Assembly (NCBI GenBank): GCA_017640725.1 | Contig: JAEPQB010000001.1 | Coordinates: 1,054,001-1,118,000, forward strand | Direction of reading: 5' to 3' | Origin: Kordiimonadaceae bacterium | GTDB lineage: Bacteria > Pseudomonadota > Alphaproteobacteria > Sphingomonadales > Kordiimonadaceae | Length of the DNA: 64,000 bases | Part shown: positions 27,649 to 37,970 of the stretch, one piece after another | Layout: every line of letters begins with the position of its first letter | Numbering within the stretch: position 1 is the first letter of the stretch | The notes under the pieces: model-generated | The model's input: the letters and a program-made list of their open reading frames with translations, nothing else | Database searches by the model: none | Told to the model about the DNA's origin: nothing | Program-made: the position numbers and the translations under genes

Positions 27649-28980
27649 ATGAGTGCACTAGAAGCGAACCAAAAGGCTAACGACCTTGAAGCCTACTGGA
27701 TGCCGTTCACTGCCAACCGGCAGTTTAAGGCAAATCCACGCATGGTTGTCGGCGCCGATGGCATGTTTTTTAAACTGTCGGATGGCCGTGACCTGATGGA
27801 TGGCATTGCTGGCCTTTGGTGTTGCAATGCCGGGCATAACCGACCGCGCATTGTGGAAGCGATCCAAAAGCAGGCCGCCGAACTTGATTATGCGCCTGCA
27901 TTCCAAATGGGGCACCCCAAGCAGTTTGAGCTTGCGAGCCGTCTGGCGCGCATGATGCCAGGTGACCTAAATAAGGTGTTTTTCACAAACTCAGGATCTG
28001 AGTCCGTTGAAACGGCCCTAAAGATGGCGATCGCCTATCACCGAGCACGAGGTGAAGGCCACCGCACCCGCCTGATCGGCCGCGAAAAAGGTTATCACGG
28101 AGTGAACTTCGGCGGCATGTCAGTTGGCGGAATGCCAGCCAACCGCAAAATGTTCGGTTCCCTCGTTAACGGCGTTGATCACCTGCGCCATACTCACGGC
28201 CTGGAAGAAAACAGATTTTCGCGAGGACAGCCTGCGCATGGCGCATGGCTGGCGGACGACCTAGAGCGGCTCTGCGACCTGCACGACCCCTCCACAATCG
28301 CTGCGGTGATCGTGGAGCCGCTCGCGGGCTCGGCCGGTGTAATCCTGCCGCCCAAAGGGTATCTGGAGCGCCTGCGTGAAATTTGTGACAAGCATGGCAT
28401 CTTGCTGATTTTTGACGAAGTCATTACAGCCTATGGCCGACTGGGCACCCCGTTTGCCGCCAACTATTTTGACGTCATCCCGGACATCACCACGACCGCC
28501 AAAGCGCTCGCGAACGGCGTCATCCCAATGGGGGCTGTGTTTGTTCAAGACAAGATTTACGATGCCTTTATGCAAGGCCCTGAAAATATGGTGGAGTTCT
28601 TCCATGGCTATACGTTCTCCGGCAACCCGATGGCATGCGCCGCAGCGCTTGGTACGCTTGATACATACGAGGAAGACGGCCTTCTGACCCGCGGTAGCGA
28701 GCTTGCAAGCTACTGGGAAGACGCTGTGCACAGCCTCAAGGACCTGCCAAACGTCATCGATCTCAGAAATATGGGGCTGATCGCGGGCATAGAACTAGAG
28801 GGCATTCCGGGCGCGCCAACAAAACGCGCCTTTGATGCCTTCCTGCAGGCTTACGATAAGGGCTTGTTGATCCGCACGACTGGCGACACGATTGCCCTGT
28901 CCCCGCCTCTCATCATTGAAAAGTCACACATTGATTTCGCGTTCGATACCATCCGCGACATCCTGAAAACACTGGACTAG
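27649..28980 (+). CDS. Class III aminotransferase, beta-alanine--pyruvate type
   Basis: A 443-residue PLP-dependent omega-amino acid transaminase. It shows the N-terminal [10 protein letters not shown] of beta-alanine:pyruvate aminotransferases, [14 protein letters not shown] for cofactor phosphate binding, [14 protein letters not shown] for the Asp that holds the PLP ring nitrogen, and the Schiff-base Lys285 in [10 protein letters not shown]. In this operon it should convert beta-alanine from uracil, and beta-aminoisobutyrate from thymine, to the semialdehydes. ATG 27649 is chosen because GGAGG lies six bases upstream; GTG 27637 would overlap that site. Confidence 0.92.
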   Translation: MSALEANQKANDLEAYWMPFTANRQFKANPRMVVGADGMFFKLSDGRDLMDGIAGLWCCNAGHNRPRIVEAIQKQAAELDYAPAFQMGHPKQFELASRLARMMPGDLNKVFFTNSGSESVETALKMAIAYHRARGEGHRTRLIGREKGYHGVNFGGMSVGGMPANRKMFGSLVNGVDHLRHTHGLEENRFSRGQPAHGAWLADDLERLCDLHDPSTIAAVIVEPLAGSAGVILPPKGYLERLREICDKHGILLIFDEVITAYGRLGTPFAANYFDVIPDITTTAKALANGVIPMGAVFVQDKIYDAFMQGPENMVEFFHGYTFSGNPMACAAALGTLDTYEEDGLLTRGSELASYWEDAVHSLKDLPNVIDLRNMGLIAGIELEGIPGAPTKRAFDAFLQAYDKGLLIRTTGDTIALSPPLIIEKSHIDFAFDTIRDILKTLD

Positions 28981-28985
28981 ACCAT

Positions 28986-30479
28986 ATGGAAACCATTCAG
29001 CACATTATCGGCGGCAGCGGGGAAAGCGGCGGAACATCACCCGCTGCTGTTTTCAACCCTGCAACGGGTGAGCAAATTGCCAACGTCGCCATAGCGGAAA
29101 AAGCCCAGGTTGATGCAGCGGTCGCAGCGGCAAAAGCAGCTCTTGATGGCTGGGCCAATACCCCGCCAGCCAAACGTGCCCGCGTCATGTTCCGCTTGCG
29201 CGACATCCTGGAAGCGCGGGCCGACGATGTGGCGCGCACCATTTCTGCCGAACACGGCAAAACCCATGATGATGCGCTCGGCGAAGTCACACGCGCCCTT
29301 GAGGTTGTTGAATACGCCTGTGGCATTCCTGAACTGCTGAAAGGCGACTTCACCCGCAATGTTGGCCCGGCGATTGACAGTTACTCAGATCGGCAACCGC
29401 TTGGTGTGGTTGCGGGCATTACGCCCTTTAATTTCCCGGCGATGGTGCCTTTGTGGATGATCCCGATGGCCGTGGCCTGCGGCAACACTTTTGTCCTGAA
29501 GCCATCGGAACGCGACCCATCTAGCGCCAACCTGGTGCATGAGCTATTCAAGGAAGCAGGCCTGCCGGACGGCGTGTTGAATGTGGTGCACGGCGACAAA
29601 ACGGCCGTGGACGCTTTGCTGGATCACCCTGATGTGCAAGCTGTCAGCTTTGTCGGCTCCACACCTGTCGCGGAATATATCTACACGCGCGGCACCGCTG
29701 CCGGAAAGCGGGTACAAGCACTGGGCGGTGCCAAAAACCACATGGTTATCCTCCCGGATGCCGATATTGACCAGGCTGCAGACGCGTTGATGGGTGCGGG
29801 ATTTGGCTCAGCCGGTGAACGCTGCATGGCGGTTAGCGTTGCCGTGCCAGTGGGTGAAGAAACTGCCAACAAATTGATCGAGAAACTTGCGCCACAAGTA
29901 CGCGCCCTGAAGATCGGCCCCGCTACAGACCCCGAGGCTGAGATGGGCCCCGTGATCACCAAAGCGGCACAAGAACGCATCGAAGGGCTTATCGAGCAGG
30001 GCGAAAAAGAAGGCGCTGAAGTCGTTGTAGATGGACGCGGGTTTCGCCTACAGGGCTATGAAAATGGTTACTGGGTTGGTGGCACGCTCCTGGACCGTGT
30101 GACACCCGAAATGACTGTGTACAAAGAGGAAATCTTTGGCCCGGTGCTGAGCGTCTTGCGGGCAAACAGCTATGACCAGGCTGTCGATCTCATTAACGCG
30201 CACGAGTATGGCAACGGCACAGCAATTTTTACCAGGGACGGTGACGCAGCGCGCGACTTTACCAGCCGCATCCAGGTCGGCATGGTTGGCGTGAACGTGC
30301 CCATTCCGGTTCCGGTCGCTTATCACAGTTTTGGCGGCTGGAAACGTTCCATTTTCGGCGCTCACGGCATTTATGGACCAGAAGCCGTTCATTTCTACAC
30401 ACGGTTAAAAACAATCACGTCGCGCTGGCCAACAGGCATTCGGTCAGGCGCTGAATTCACTTTCCCGAGCATGGGCTAG
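28986..30479 (+). CDS. mmsA: CoA-acylating methylmalonate-semialdehyde dehydrogenase
   Basis: A 497-residue aldehyde dehydrogenase with catalytic Cys280 in [13 protein letters not shown] and the family segment [21 protein letters not shown]. The enzyme oxidises malonate semialdehyde to acetyl-CoA and methylmalonate semialdehyde to propionyl-CoA with NAD and CoA. It begins five bases after the aminotransferase stop, so the two act in sequence on beta-alanine and beta-aminoisobutyrate and complete the route from pyrimidine to central metabolism. An iolA-type role in inositol use is formally possible but no inositol genes are present. Confidence 0.92.
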   Translation: METIQHIIGGSGESGGTSPAAVFNPATGEQIANVAIAEKAQVDAAVAAAKAALDGWANTPPAKRARVMFRLRDILEARADDVARTISAEHGKTHDDALGEVTRALEVVEYACGIPELLKGDFTRNVGPAIDSYSDRQPLGVVAGITPFNFPAMVPLWMIPMAVACGNTFVLKPSERDPSSANLVHELFKEAGLPDGVLNVVHGDKTAVDALLDHPDVQAVSFVGSTPVAEYIYTRGTAAGKRVQALGGAKNHMVILPDADIDQAADALMGAGFGSAGERCMAVSVAVPVGEETANKLIEKLAPQVRALKIGPATDPEAEMGPVITKAAQERIEGLIEQGEKEGAEVVVDGRGFRLQGYENGYWVGGTLLDRVTPEMTVYKEEIFGPVLSVLRANSYDQAVDLINAHEYGNGTAIFTRDGDAARDFTSRIQVGMVGVNVPIPVPVAYHSFGGWKRSIFGAHGIYGPEAVHFYTRLKTITSRWPTGIRSGAEFTFPSMG

Positions 30480-30491
30480 AAAGGGTATTTT

Positions 30492-31376
30492 ATGGCAATC
30501 AACACAAGTTCAATGTTGCGAGGCGGTCTGATCCAGATGGCGCTCAAGTCCTCCACGGACAATGACCCGGAAACCATTCGCCAAGCGATGGTTGAAGCAC
30601 ATATCCCGCTGATTGAGGAAGCCGGCCAAAAAGGCGTTCAGGTGTTGTGCTTTCAGGAAGTCTTCACCCAGCCCTATTTCTGCCCAAGCCAGGATAGCAA
30701 ATGGTACGAAAGCGCAGAGGCGATCCCGGGCGGGCCGACCACAACCCTGATGCAGACCTATGCGAAGAAATACAAAATGGTCATTGTTGTGCCCATTTAT
30801 GAGCTCGATGACGTGACTGGCATTTATTACAACACAGCCGCCGTTATTGATGCAGACGGCAGCTATCTCGGTAAGTATCGCAAGACCCATATCCCGCAAG
30901 TGGCAGGGTTTTGGGAGAAGTTTTTCTTCAAGCCCGGCGCCTCTGATTGGCCAGTGTTTGAAACGCAGTACTGCAAGCTCGGTGTTTACATTTGCTACGA
31001 CCGACATTTCCCTGAAGGCTGGCGTGCGCTCGCGCTCAACGGTGCGGAATATATCGTCAACCCGTCAGCCACAGTAGCAGGCCTGTCAGAATACTTGTGG
31101 AAACTGGAACAACCGGCTGCAGCAGTGGCAAACGGTTGCTGGATTGGCGCAATCAACCGTGTGGGCCGCGAGGACCCATGGGACATTGGTGAGTTTTACG
31201 GCCAGAGCTATTTCGTGAACCCGCGCGGCCAGATCGAGGCGGAAGCGAGCAGAGACAAGGACGAACTCATTATCCACGACATGGATATGGGTCTGGTCAA
31301 AGAAGTCCGAAACACCTGGCAATTTTTCCGCGACCGCAGGCCAAGCACTTATGATAGACTGACAGACGGCGAATAG
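30492..31376 (+). CDS. pydC: Beta-ureidopropionase (N-carbamoyl-beta-alanine amidohydrolase)
   Basis: A 294-residue nitrilase-superfamily enzyme with the catalytic triad Glu56 (CFQEVF), Lys131 (KYRKTHIP) and Cys168 (ICYDRHFPE). Given its place between the dihydropyrimidine dehydrogenase and dihydropyrimidinase genes, it should hydrolyse N-carbamoyl-beta-alanine to beta-alanine, ammonia and CO2, the third reductive step. Without context the fold would also suit N-carbamoylputrescine amidase, but no polyamine genes are near. ATG 30492 follows AAAGGG. Confidence 0.91.
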   Translation: MAINTSSMLRGGLIQMALKSSTDNDPETIRQAMVEAHIPLIEEAGQKGVQVLCFQEVFTQPYFCPSQDSKWYESAEAIPGGPTTTLMQTYAKKYKMVIVVPIYELDDVTGIYYNTAAVIDADGSYLGKYRKTHIPQVAGFWEKFFFKPGASDWPVFETQYCKLGVYICYDRHFPEGWRALALNGAEYIVNPSATVAGLSEYLWKLEQPAAAVANGCWIGAINRVGREDPWDIGEFYGQSYFVNPRGQIEAEASRDKDELIIHDMDMGLVKEVRNTWQFFRDRRPSTYDRLTDGE

Positions 31377-31411
31377 CTTGGTCTGGGGGGATCAAAATAC
31401 CGGGGGAATAT

Positions 31412-32836
31412 ATGGCGGAATTCGATAGCGACCTTTGGAACGAAGACTTAGCACCAACCACAACTGAGACGCGCACCTGGGATTGGAAGTCTTATGCCGC
31501 GCTGTGGGTTGCAATGGTGGTATGTGTGCCAACCTATATGCTAGCTGGCGGCCTTGTTTCCGAAGGCATGAACTGGTGGCAGGCTGTGCTGACCGTATTG
31601 CTTGGGAACGTGATTGTGCTGGTGCCAATGATCCTGATTGGACAGGCCGGGGCGGCACATGGCATTCCCTTCCCAGTACTGCTGCGATCAGCATTTGGCA
31701 CCAAAGGGGCCCGTATCCCGGCGCTCGCACGCGGGCTTGTTGCCTGCGGCTGGTTTGGCATCAACACCTGGGTTGGCGGCTCCGCCATTTATGTGATTGT
31801 GAACGCGCTGACGGGCGGCGCCATCGCGGGTGAAGCCCTGCCCTTTTTCGGGATCGATTTGGGCCAGTTCACTTGTTTCATCGGGTTTTGGGCGCTTCAT
31901 CTCTATTTCATCAAGCATGGCACTGAAAGTATTCGCTGGCTGGAAACCTATGCAGCACCGTTCCTGATTTTGATGGGTCTGGTCCTGCTCGCTTGGGCCT
32001 ATGTAGAGGCGGGCGGATTCGGCGAAATGCTCGCAGCACCGTCGCAGTTCGGTGAAGGCGGCGCGCGAGAGGGCCAGTTTTGGCCAGTATTTATCGCAAG
32101 CCTGACCGCCATGGTCGGCTTCTGGGCAACGATGGCGCTCAATATTCCGGATTTCACGCGGTTTGCGAAATCGCAGAAAGACCAAATGCTTGGTCAGGCA
32201 CTCGGCTTGCCATTGCCGATGGCTTTGTTTGCTTTCATCAGCGTTGCCGTGACGTCTGCGACCGTTACTATTTTTGGCGAAGCCATTTGGGACCCGGTCG
32301 CACTGGCTGGGCGCATGGGCGGTATGGGTGTTGTTGTGGCGCTTGCAGCTCTAGTCGTCGCCACTCTCACAACCAACCTGGCTGCCAACGTGGTTGCACC
32401 GGCTTATGGATTTTCAAACCTGAGCCCGAGCAAAATCAGCTTCACGATGGGCGGCTATATTACAGCTGGTATCGGTATCGCCATATTCCCCTGGAAGCTG
32501 CTTGAAACCGCAGGTGACTATTTGTTCGTTTGGCTTGTTGGCTACTCGGCCTTGCTGGGACCAATCGCCGGTATTTTGATTGTGGATTATTTTCTGGTTC
32601 GCGCCCGTGAACTCGATAACGCAAGCCTATTCAAGCATGGCGGAGAGTATCCTGAATGGCAGTCAGCCGGGCTGATCGCGCTTGTGGTTGGCATTCTGCC
32701 CAACCTGCCGGGCTTTCTGCATGCCGCGGGGCTTATCGGTACCGTCGCACCCATCTTTGACACACTCTATAGCTATGCTTGGTTTGTCGGCCTGGCAATC
32801 GCTGGTGTGTTATATTACCTGCTCGCGAAACGTTAG
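31412..32836 (+). CDS. NCS1-family nucleobase transporter
   Basis: A 474-residue permease with about 12 hydrophobic segments. The N-terminal NEDLAPTTTETRTWDWKSYAALW and the start of the first helices are typical of cytosine/uracil/allantoin carriers of the NCS1 family. It probably brings uracil or thymine, or a dihydropyrimidine or hydantoin, into the cell with a cation. It sits between the beta-ureidopropionase and dihydropyrimidinase genes, 35 and 15 bases from each, in the same transcript. The exact substrate cannot be set from sequence. Confidence 0.9.
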   Translation: MAEFDSDLWNEDLAPTTTETRTWDWKSYAALWVAMVVCVPTYMLAGGLVSEGMNWWQAVLTVLLGNVIVLVPMILIGQAGAAHGIPFPVLLRSAFGTKGARIPALARGLVACGWFGINTWVGGSAIYVIVNALTGGAIAGEALPFFGIDLGQFTCFIGFWALHLYFIKHGTESIRWLETYAAPFLILMGLVLLAWAYVEAGGFGEMLAAPSQFGEGGAREGQFWPVFIASLTAMVGFWATMALNIPDFTRFAKSQKDQMLGQALGLPLPMALFAFISVAVTSATVTIFGEAIWDPVALAGRMGGMGVVVALAALVVATLTTNLAANVVAPAYGFSNLSPSKISFTMGGYITAGIGIAIFPWKLLETAGDYLFVWLVGYSALLGPIAGILIVDYFLVRARELDNASLFKHGGEYPEWQSAGLIALVVGILPNLPGFLHAAGLIGTVAPIFDTLYSYAWFVGLAIAGVLYYLLAKR

Positions 32837-34294
<1,458 letters not shown>

Positions 34295-34300
34295 CAATAA

Positions 34301-34324
34301 GGCCCGCCACCAAAGTGACGGGCC
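34301..34324. terminator. Bidirectional terminator hairpin after the pyrimidine operon
   Basis: GGCCCG (34301-34306) pairs with CGGGCC (34319-34324), and after one mismatch CAC pairs with GTG around a CAAA loop. It lies between the convergent stops of dihydropyrimidinase (34294) and the second amidase (34347), so it can serve both transcripts. The flanking T-tract is weak. Confidence 0.65.
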
Positions 34325-34346
34325 CAACCTTAGTCTGCCTGCACTC

Positions 34347-35978
34347 TTAGCGACGCAGGTAACCTTTCATATTTTCTTTGATCTCGTCCCGCATATCTGA
34401 CGTTGGCAGATATTGCGGCTCCAGGCGCAGATTGGTGCGCTGCTCATAGGCGTAAGCATAGGACAATATGTTGGCGTCATCATCCTTAGCGCCCATGATC
34501 GAAAACCCGACCGGCATTCCGTGCACACCGCCCATTGGAACAGTGGCATGCGGATATCCTGCGATCGCTGCAATCCAACCGGCGCCCGGGAATGAAGGCC
34601 ATACATCACCGTTGATGGGGTCGATTTGCCCCGGCACTGGGCCAGAAGGCGACACCATAAAGTCGAGGTTATGCTCGGCGATCAAAGCGTCGACGCCATC
34701 CTCACGCGTCGCCTTCTGCACTTTGTCGCGGTGCTCAATGTATTCAGGGTCATCCAGACCAGGCAGCGGCGCCGACGTGTCCCAAATACTTTGATCAAAC
34801 AACGCGAGCTCGATGTCTGCGTTCTCAAGGTTGAAGGCAATCAGCTCGTCCAGCGTTCTGGTTTTCACCGTGTCAGGCGTGCTCGCGAGATACTCATTCA
34901 GCGTTGCTTTAAATTCATGATAGAGCACCTGGCGCGAACTAGGGCCAAAGCCATCGGCAGTCACCGGGTTATCACTGATCTCAACCAGAATTGCACCGGC
35001 TGCTTCAAGTTCGGCAACAGCCGCATTGAAGAGGGCAACAATGTCAGCGTTTGAACCTTCAGCAAACCGCAAAACACCCACGCGCTTGCCTTCTAGCGAA
35101 CCGGCATCCAGTGCTGCAACATAGTCGGTTTTGGCATCACCCGTTGCCATAGCGTTGAGCATCATAGCTGCACCGCGCACTGTTTTTGTCATGGGGCCGG
35201 CTGTGTCCTGCGACGATGAAATCGGCACGATATACTGCTGTGACACCAAGCCAACGGTTGGCTTGAAACCCACAACACCATTCACAGTCGAAGGACAGAT
35301 AATCGAGCCATTGGTTTCTGTGCCCACTGTGCCAGCCGCCATGGATGATGCCGCGGCAGAGCCTGAACCGGAGCTTGAACCACACGGGTTGCGGTTCAGG
35401 ATATGAGGGTTGTGGACCTGGCCTCCAAGCGCGGTCCAGCCGCTCATGCTGTCGTTGGAGCGGAAATTTGCCCACTGGCTCAGGTTGGCTTTTCCAAGAA
35501 TAATTGCACCAGCCTCCCGCAAGCCTGCCACCAACGGCGAATCGCGACCAGTGATATTGTCCTTGAGTGCCAATGCGCCAGCAGTGGTTGCCAAATTGTC
35601 GGCAGACTCGATGTTGTCTTTCAACAGGATCGGAACACCGTGCAGTGGCCCGACAATCTCGCCGGCAGCCCGTTTGGCATCCAGCTCTGCAGCAACGGCC
35701 ATGGCATCCGGGTTGATCGACAAAACGCTCTGCAGTGACGGCCCAGACCAATCCACCGCATTGATCCGCTCAATGTAAGCCTGAACAAGATCAACAGATG
35801 TTACCTCCCCAGACTGCAATCCTGCGGCAATGTCCGGCAGCGATTTCGCGAGCCACCCGGTCGGCACATAAGAAACGGCCTCGGCTTCAGTGTTTTCTGT
35901 TGCGGTTTCGTGAGTTGCTTGCGGTGAACAGCCCGCCAGCAATGCAGCCGCCAGTGCGACCATATATGATTTCTTCAA
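34347..35978 (-). CDS. Lipoprotein amidase (amidase-signature family)
   Basis: A 543-residue secreted amidase with export signal KKSYMVALAAALLAGCSPQ, lipobox LAGC. The triad is intact: Lys in ILLKDNIE, cis-Ser in PCGSSSGSGSAA and nucleophile Ser in TETNGSIICPST. I place the start at TTG 35978, which has AAGGGTGGAG just upstream and gives a proper signal; the frame extends upstream to 36059 without any leader features. It belongs to the same broad family as the amidase at 23248-24819 but differs in detail (GFKPTVGLVS against GIRSTIGLTS). Substrate unknown. Confidence 0.85.
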   Translation of the reverse strand: MKKSYMVALAAALLAGCSPQATHETATENTEAEAVSYVPTGWLAKSLPDIAAGLQSGEVTSVDLVQAYIERINAVDWSGPSLQSVLSINPDAMAVAAELDAKRAAGEIVGPLHGVPILLKDNIESADNLATTAGALALKDNITGRDSPLVAGLREAGAIILGKANLSQWANFRSNDSMSGWTALGGQVHNPHILNRNPCGSSSGSGSAAASSMAAGTVGTETNGSIICPSTVNGVVGFKPTVGLVSQQYIVPISSSQDTAGPMTKTVRGAAMMLNAMATGDAKTDYVAALDAGSLEGKRVGVLRFAEGSNADIVALFNAAVAELEAAGAILVEISDNPVTADGFGPSSRQVLYHEFKATLNEYLASTPDTVKTRTLDELIAFNLENADIELALFDQSIWDTSAPLPGLDDPEYIEHRDKVQKATREDGVDALIAEHNLDFMVSPSGPVPGQIDPINGDVWPSFPGAGWIAAIAGYPHATVPMGGVHGMPVGFSIMGAKDDDANILSYAYAYEQRTNLRLEPQYLPTSDMRDEIKENMKGYLRR

Positions 35979-36079
35979 CGCTCCACCCTTTCGTGAGAAT
36001 TCTAGTTGCCCGGTGCAGACTGTAACGATGCCCTTTGGCATCTGTAAAGGGTTGCGCATTCACCAAATTGTCAGTGCAT

Positions 36080-37063
36080 TTAGATGACAATGCCTGCGAC
36101 GCGCTCCACGGTCCAATAGCCGGCAAGGATGCCTGCAGGGTAAAGAAACACTCTTGCTACGAGGGCTTGTTGCTCGTCTGGTATTGTGAGCAGCAATTGA
36201 GCGAGCCTGCCAATCAAGAGAACCGCAATGATGAAGGCAATTTGACCAAGTTCCACACCGATATTGAAGAAGGCAAGTGCCGTCAGCGAGTATCCATATG
36301 GCAACCCAATTTCTGCCAGCGCGCCACCAAAACCAAACCCGTGCAACAGCCCAAACAGCGAAGCAATGAGGGCCGGGTATTGCATCACCATCGGCTTTGG
36401 AATTCCGGGCGACCGGTCCGCCACCAATTTCTCAGCTGCCAGCATGGCAATGCTGAAGGCGATCAATGGCTCGACAAATTCACCCGGCAATGACCAGCCA
36501 TAAAGCGCTGTTAACCCGAGGGTGAGGGAATGCCCCAAAGTGAATCCTGTTACCGCCCAAAAAATACGCCGGAAACTGCCCACAACAAACAAGAGGCAAA
36601 ATACGAACAAGAGATGATCAAACCCTTCGAGGATGTGATCAAAACCTGCCCACAAATATTGCAGCGCAACCGCCCCAAAGGACTGTTCTTCAGGCAAAGC
36701 GATTGATCGCACCTCCGGGCCAACAAACAGATTGTGCTGTGACCCGTCCAATTGATGGTATTCGAGTAATACTGACAGAGCCGGATTAAACTCGGGGAAA
36801 CGGATATCCAATGCTGACGGAATGTTCTCGCATGCAACTAGCTGTCGTCCCATCAAGCCTGAAGGTGCATCTGTTGAACTGCAATTTGCCCCCACCAACT
36901 CAAACACCGGCACTTCCGAAGGCCTTAATACCGGTGGAATTTTCCAGCTCAAATCAAAGCGATTTTCTCCCAACTGGGTGAGCTGGATATGTATAGGACG
37001 ACCTTCATGGGCCTGCGCGGGCAACACTAAAAGGGCCAGACATATAAGTAGGAGAGCCCGCAT
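36080..37063 (-). CDS. HupE/UreJ-like integral membrane protein
   Basis: A 327-residue protein with signal MRALLLICLALLVLPAQA, a beta-rich external domain (about 20-145), then six or seven membrane helices. The helices carry the family motifs FDHILEGFDHLLFVF, FTLGHSLTLGL and FGLLHGFGFGGAL, with His and Asp residues inside the membrane. HupE/UreJ proteins are thought to carry nickel or cobalt; this longer branch is uncharacterised. Start ATG 37063 overlaps the stop of the PpiC gene by one base (TGATG), which indicates coupled translation. Third gene of the DUF3604-PpiC-HupE unit. Confidence 0.85.
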   Translation of the reverse strand: MRALLLICLALLVLPAQAHEGRPIHIQLTQLGENRFDLSWKIPPVLRPSEVPVFELVGANCSSTDAPSGLMGRQLVACENIPSALDIRFPEFNPALSVLLEYHQLDGSQHNLFVGPEVRSIALPEEQSFGAVALQYLWAGFDHILEGFDHLLFVFCLLFVVGSFRRIFWAVTGFTLGHSLTLGLTALYGWSLPGEFVEPLIAFSIAMLAAEKLVADRSPGIPKPMVMQYPALIASLFGLLHGFGFGGALAEIGLPYGYSLTALAFFNIGVELGQIAFIIAVLLIGRLAQLLLTIPDEQQALVARVFLYPAGILAGYWTVERVAGIVI

Positions 37064-37941
37064 CAATTGGACCCCAATGCGCTGGCATCCACAGAATAGT
37101 TTTTGGCGCGTTCTTCATAAGCCTCTCGGCGCACGTCATTACGTCGCTCAATTAACAAATCATCAAGAACCTGCGCTTGCGCTTCTTCAAATGTTAGCTG
37201 ACGTGCGTCCGTGCGGGCACGCAGCATCACTAAGTGCTGTCCATATTTGCTCGTGAAGGGTCCGGACCAAGTGCTGTCCGGCGCCGCAGCAAAGATTTCT
37301 GCCGTCATTTCTGGTCCAAAATGGTCTTTAATCAGCTGCTCACTGCGCTCCACATAGTTGCGCAGGAAAAAGAAACGGTCACCAAACCTTCCCGCCTCCT
37401 CAAACGGTATGTTTTCGCTTTTAAGCTGCGCCAACACTTTTGCCGCGTCTGCTCGCGCCTGACCATCCGGGCGCGACCTCGCATTCAAAAAAACATGCGT
37501 GAAAGTTGCTACAGCTGGCTGTTCGTACCGACCAGAATATTTCTCATAAAAGGCACGTTGCTCCGCTTCTGTTGGAGCAGGCAGCGCCTGTGCAAAACCC
37601 TGGAACAAAAAGTCCATTTTCTGGATCAGCCGCTGGCGGATTACATCATCATTTTCGTCGATCCCAAGGCTGTATGCTTCGCGCACCATGATTTCATCGC
37701 GCACATATTCGTTCACCAGTCTTTCGCGTGCCTGCTCATCCAATGCGTCAAACAGGGCTTTTGCCTGCGCTTCATCAAAGGCTTTGTCCTGAAATTGCAA
37801 AAATGTCAGCAGCGCAGCTTCAGTGACAACAATATTGCCGTCATCCTCTTCAGCCTCAGTACCAACAAAGGAAAGCAACAAAAAGAGTGCTAAACCGCCC
37901 AACAAAAACTGGACAAGCGGCTGCTTGAAGACCTGCGACAT
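37063..37941 (-). CDS. Membrane-anchored PpiC-type peptidyl-prolyl isomerase
   Basis: A 292-residue protein with one N-terminal membrane helix (about 8-28, LVQFLLGGLALFLLLSFV), then a helical chaperone-like region and a parvulin domain (about 135-245, with FTHVFLNARSR and WSGPFTSKYGQHLVML). It should act in the periplasm as a foldase tied to the inner membrane, like a small SurA or PpiD. It lies between an exported DUF3604 protein and a HupE-like protein, 29 bases and minus one base away, so it is probably dedicated to one of them. Start ATG 37941. Confidence 0.87.
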   Translation of the reverse strand: MSQVFKQPLVQFLLGGLALFLLLSFVGTEAEEDDGNIVVTEAALLTFLQFQDKAFDEAQAKALFDALDEQARERLVNEYVRDEIMVREAYSLGIDENDDVIRQRLIQKMDFLFQGFAQALPAPTEAEQRAFYEKYSGRYEQPAVATFTHVFLNARSRPDGQARADAAKVLAQLKSENIPFEEAGRFGDRFFFLRNYVERSEQLIKDHFGPEMTAEIFAAAPDSTWSGPFTSKYGQHLVMLRARTDARQLTFEEAQAQVLDDLLIERRNDVRREAYEERAKNYSVDASALGSN

Positions 37942-37970
37942 AACGTAAACTCACCCGACTATAATTTGGT

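Noticed and set aside
28986-30479. Inositol catabolic dehydrogenase IolA assignment
   Set aside because: Same family, but it lies inside a pyrimidine operon directly after the aminotransferase and no iol genes are present.
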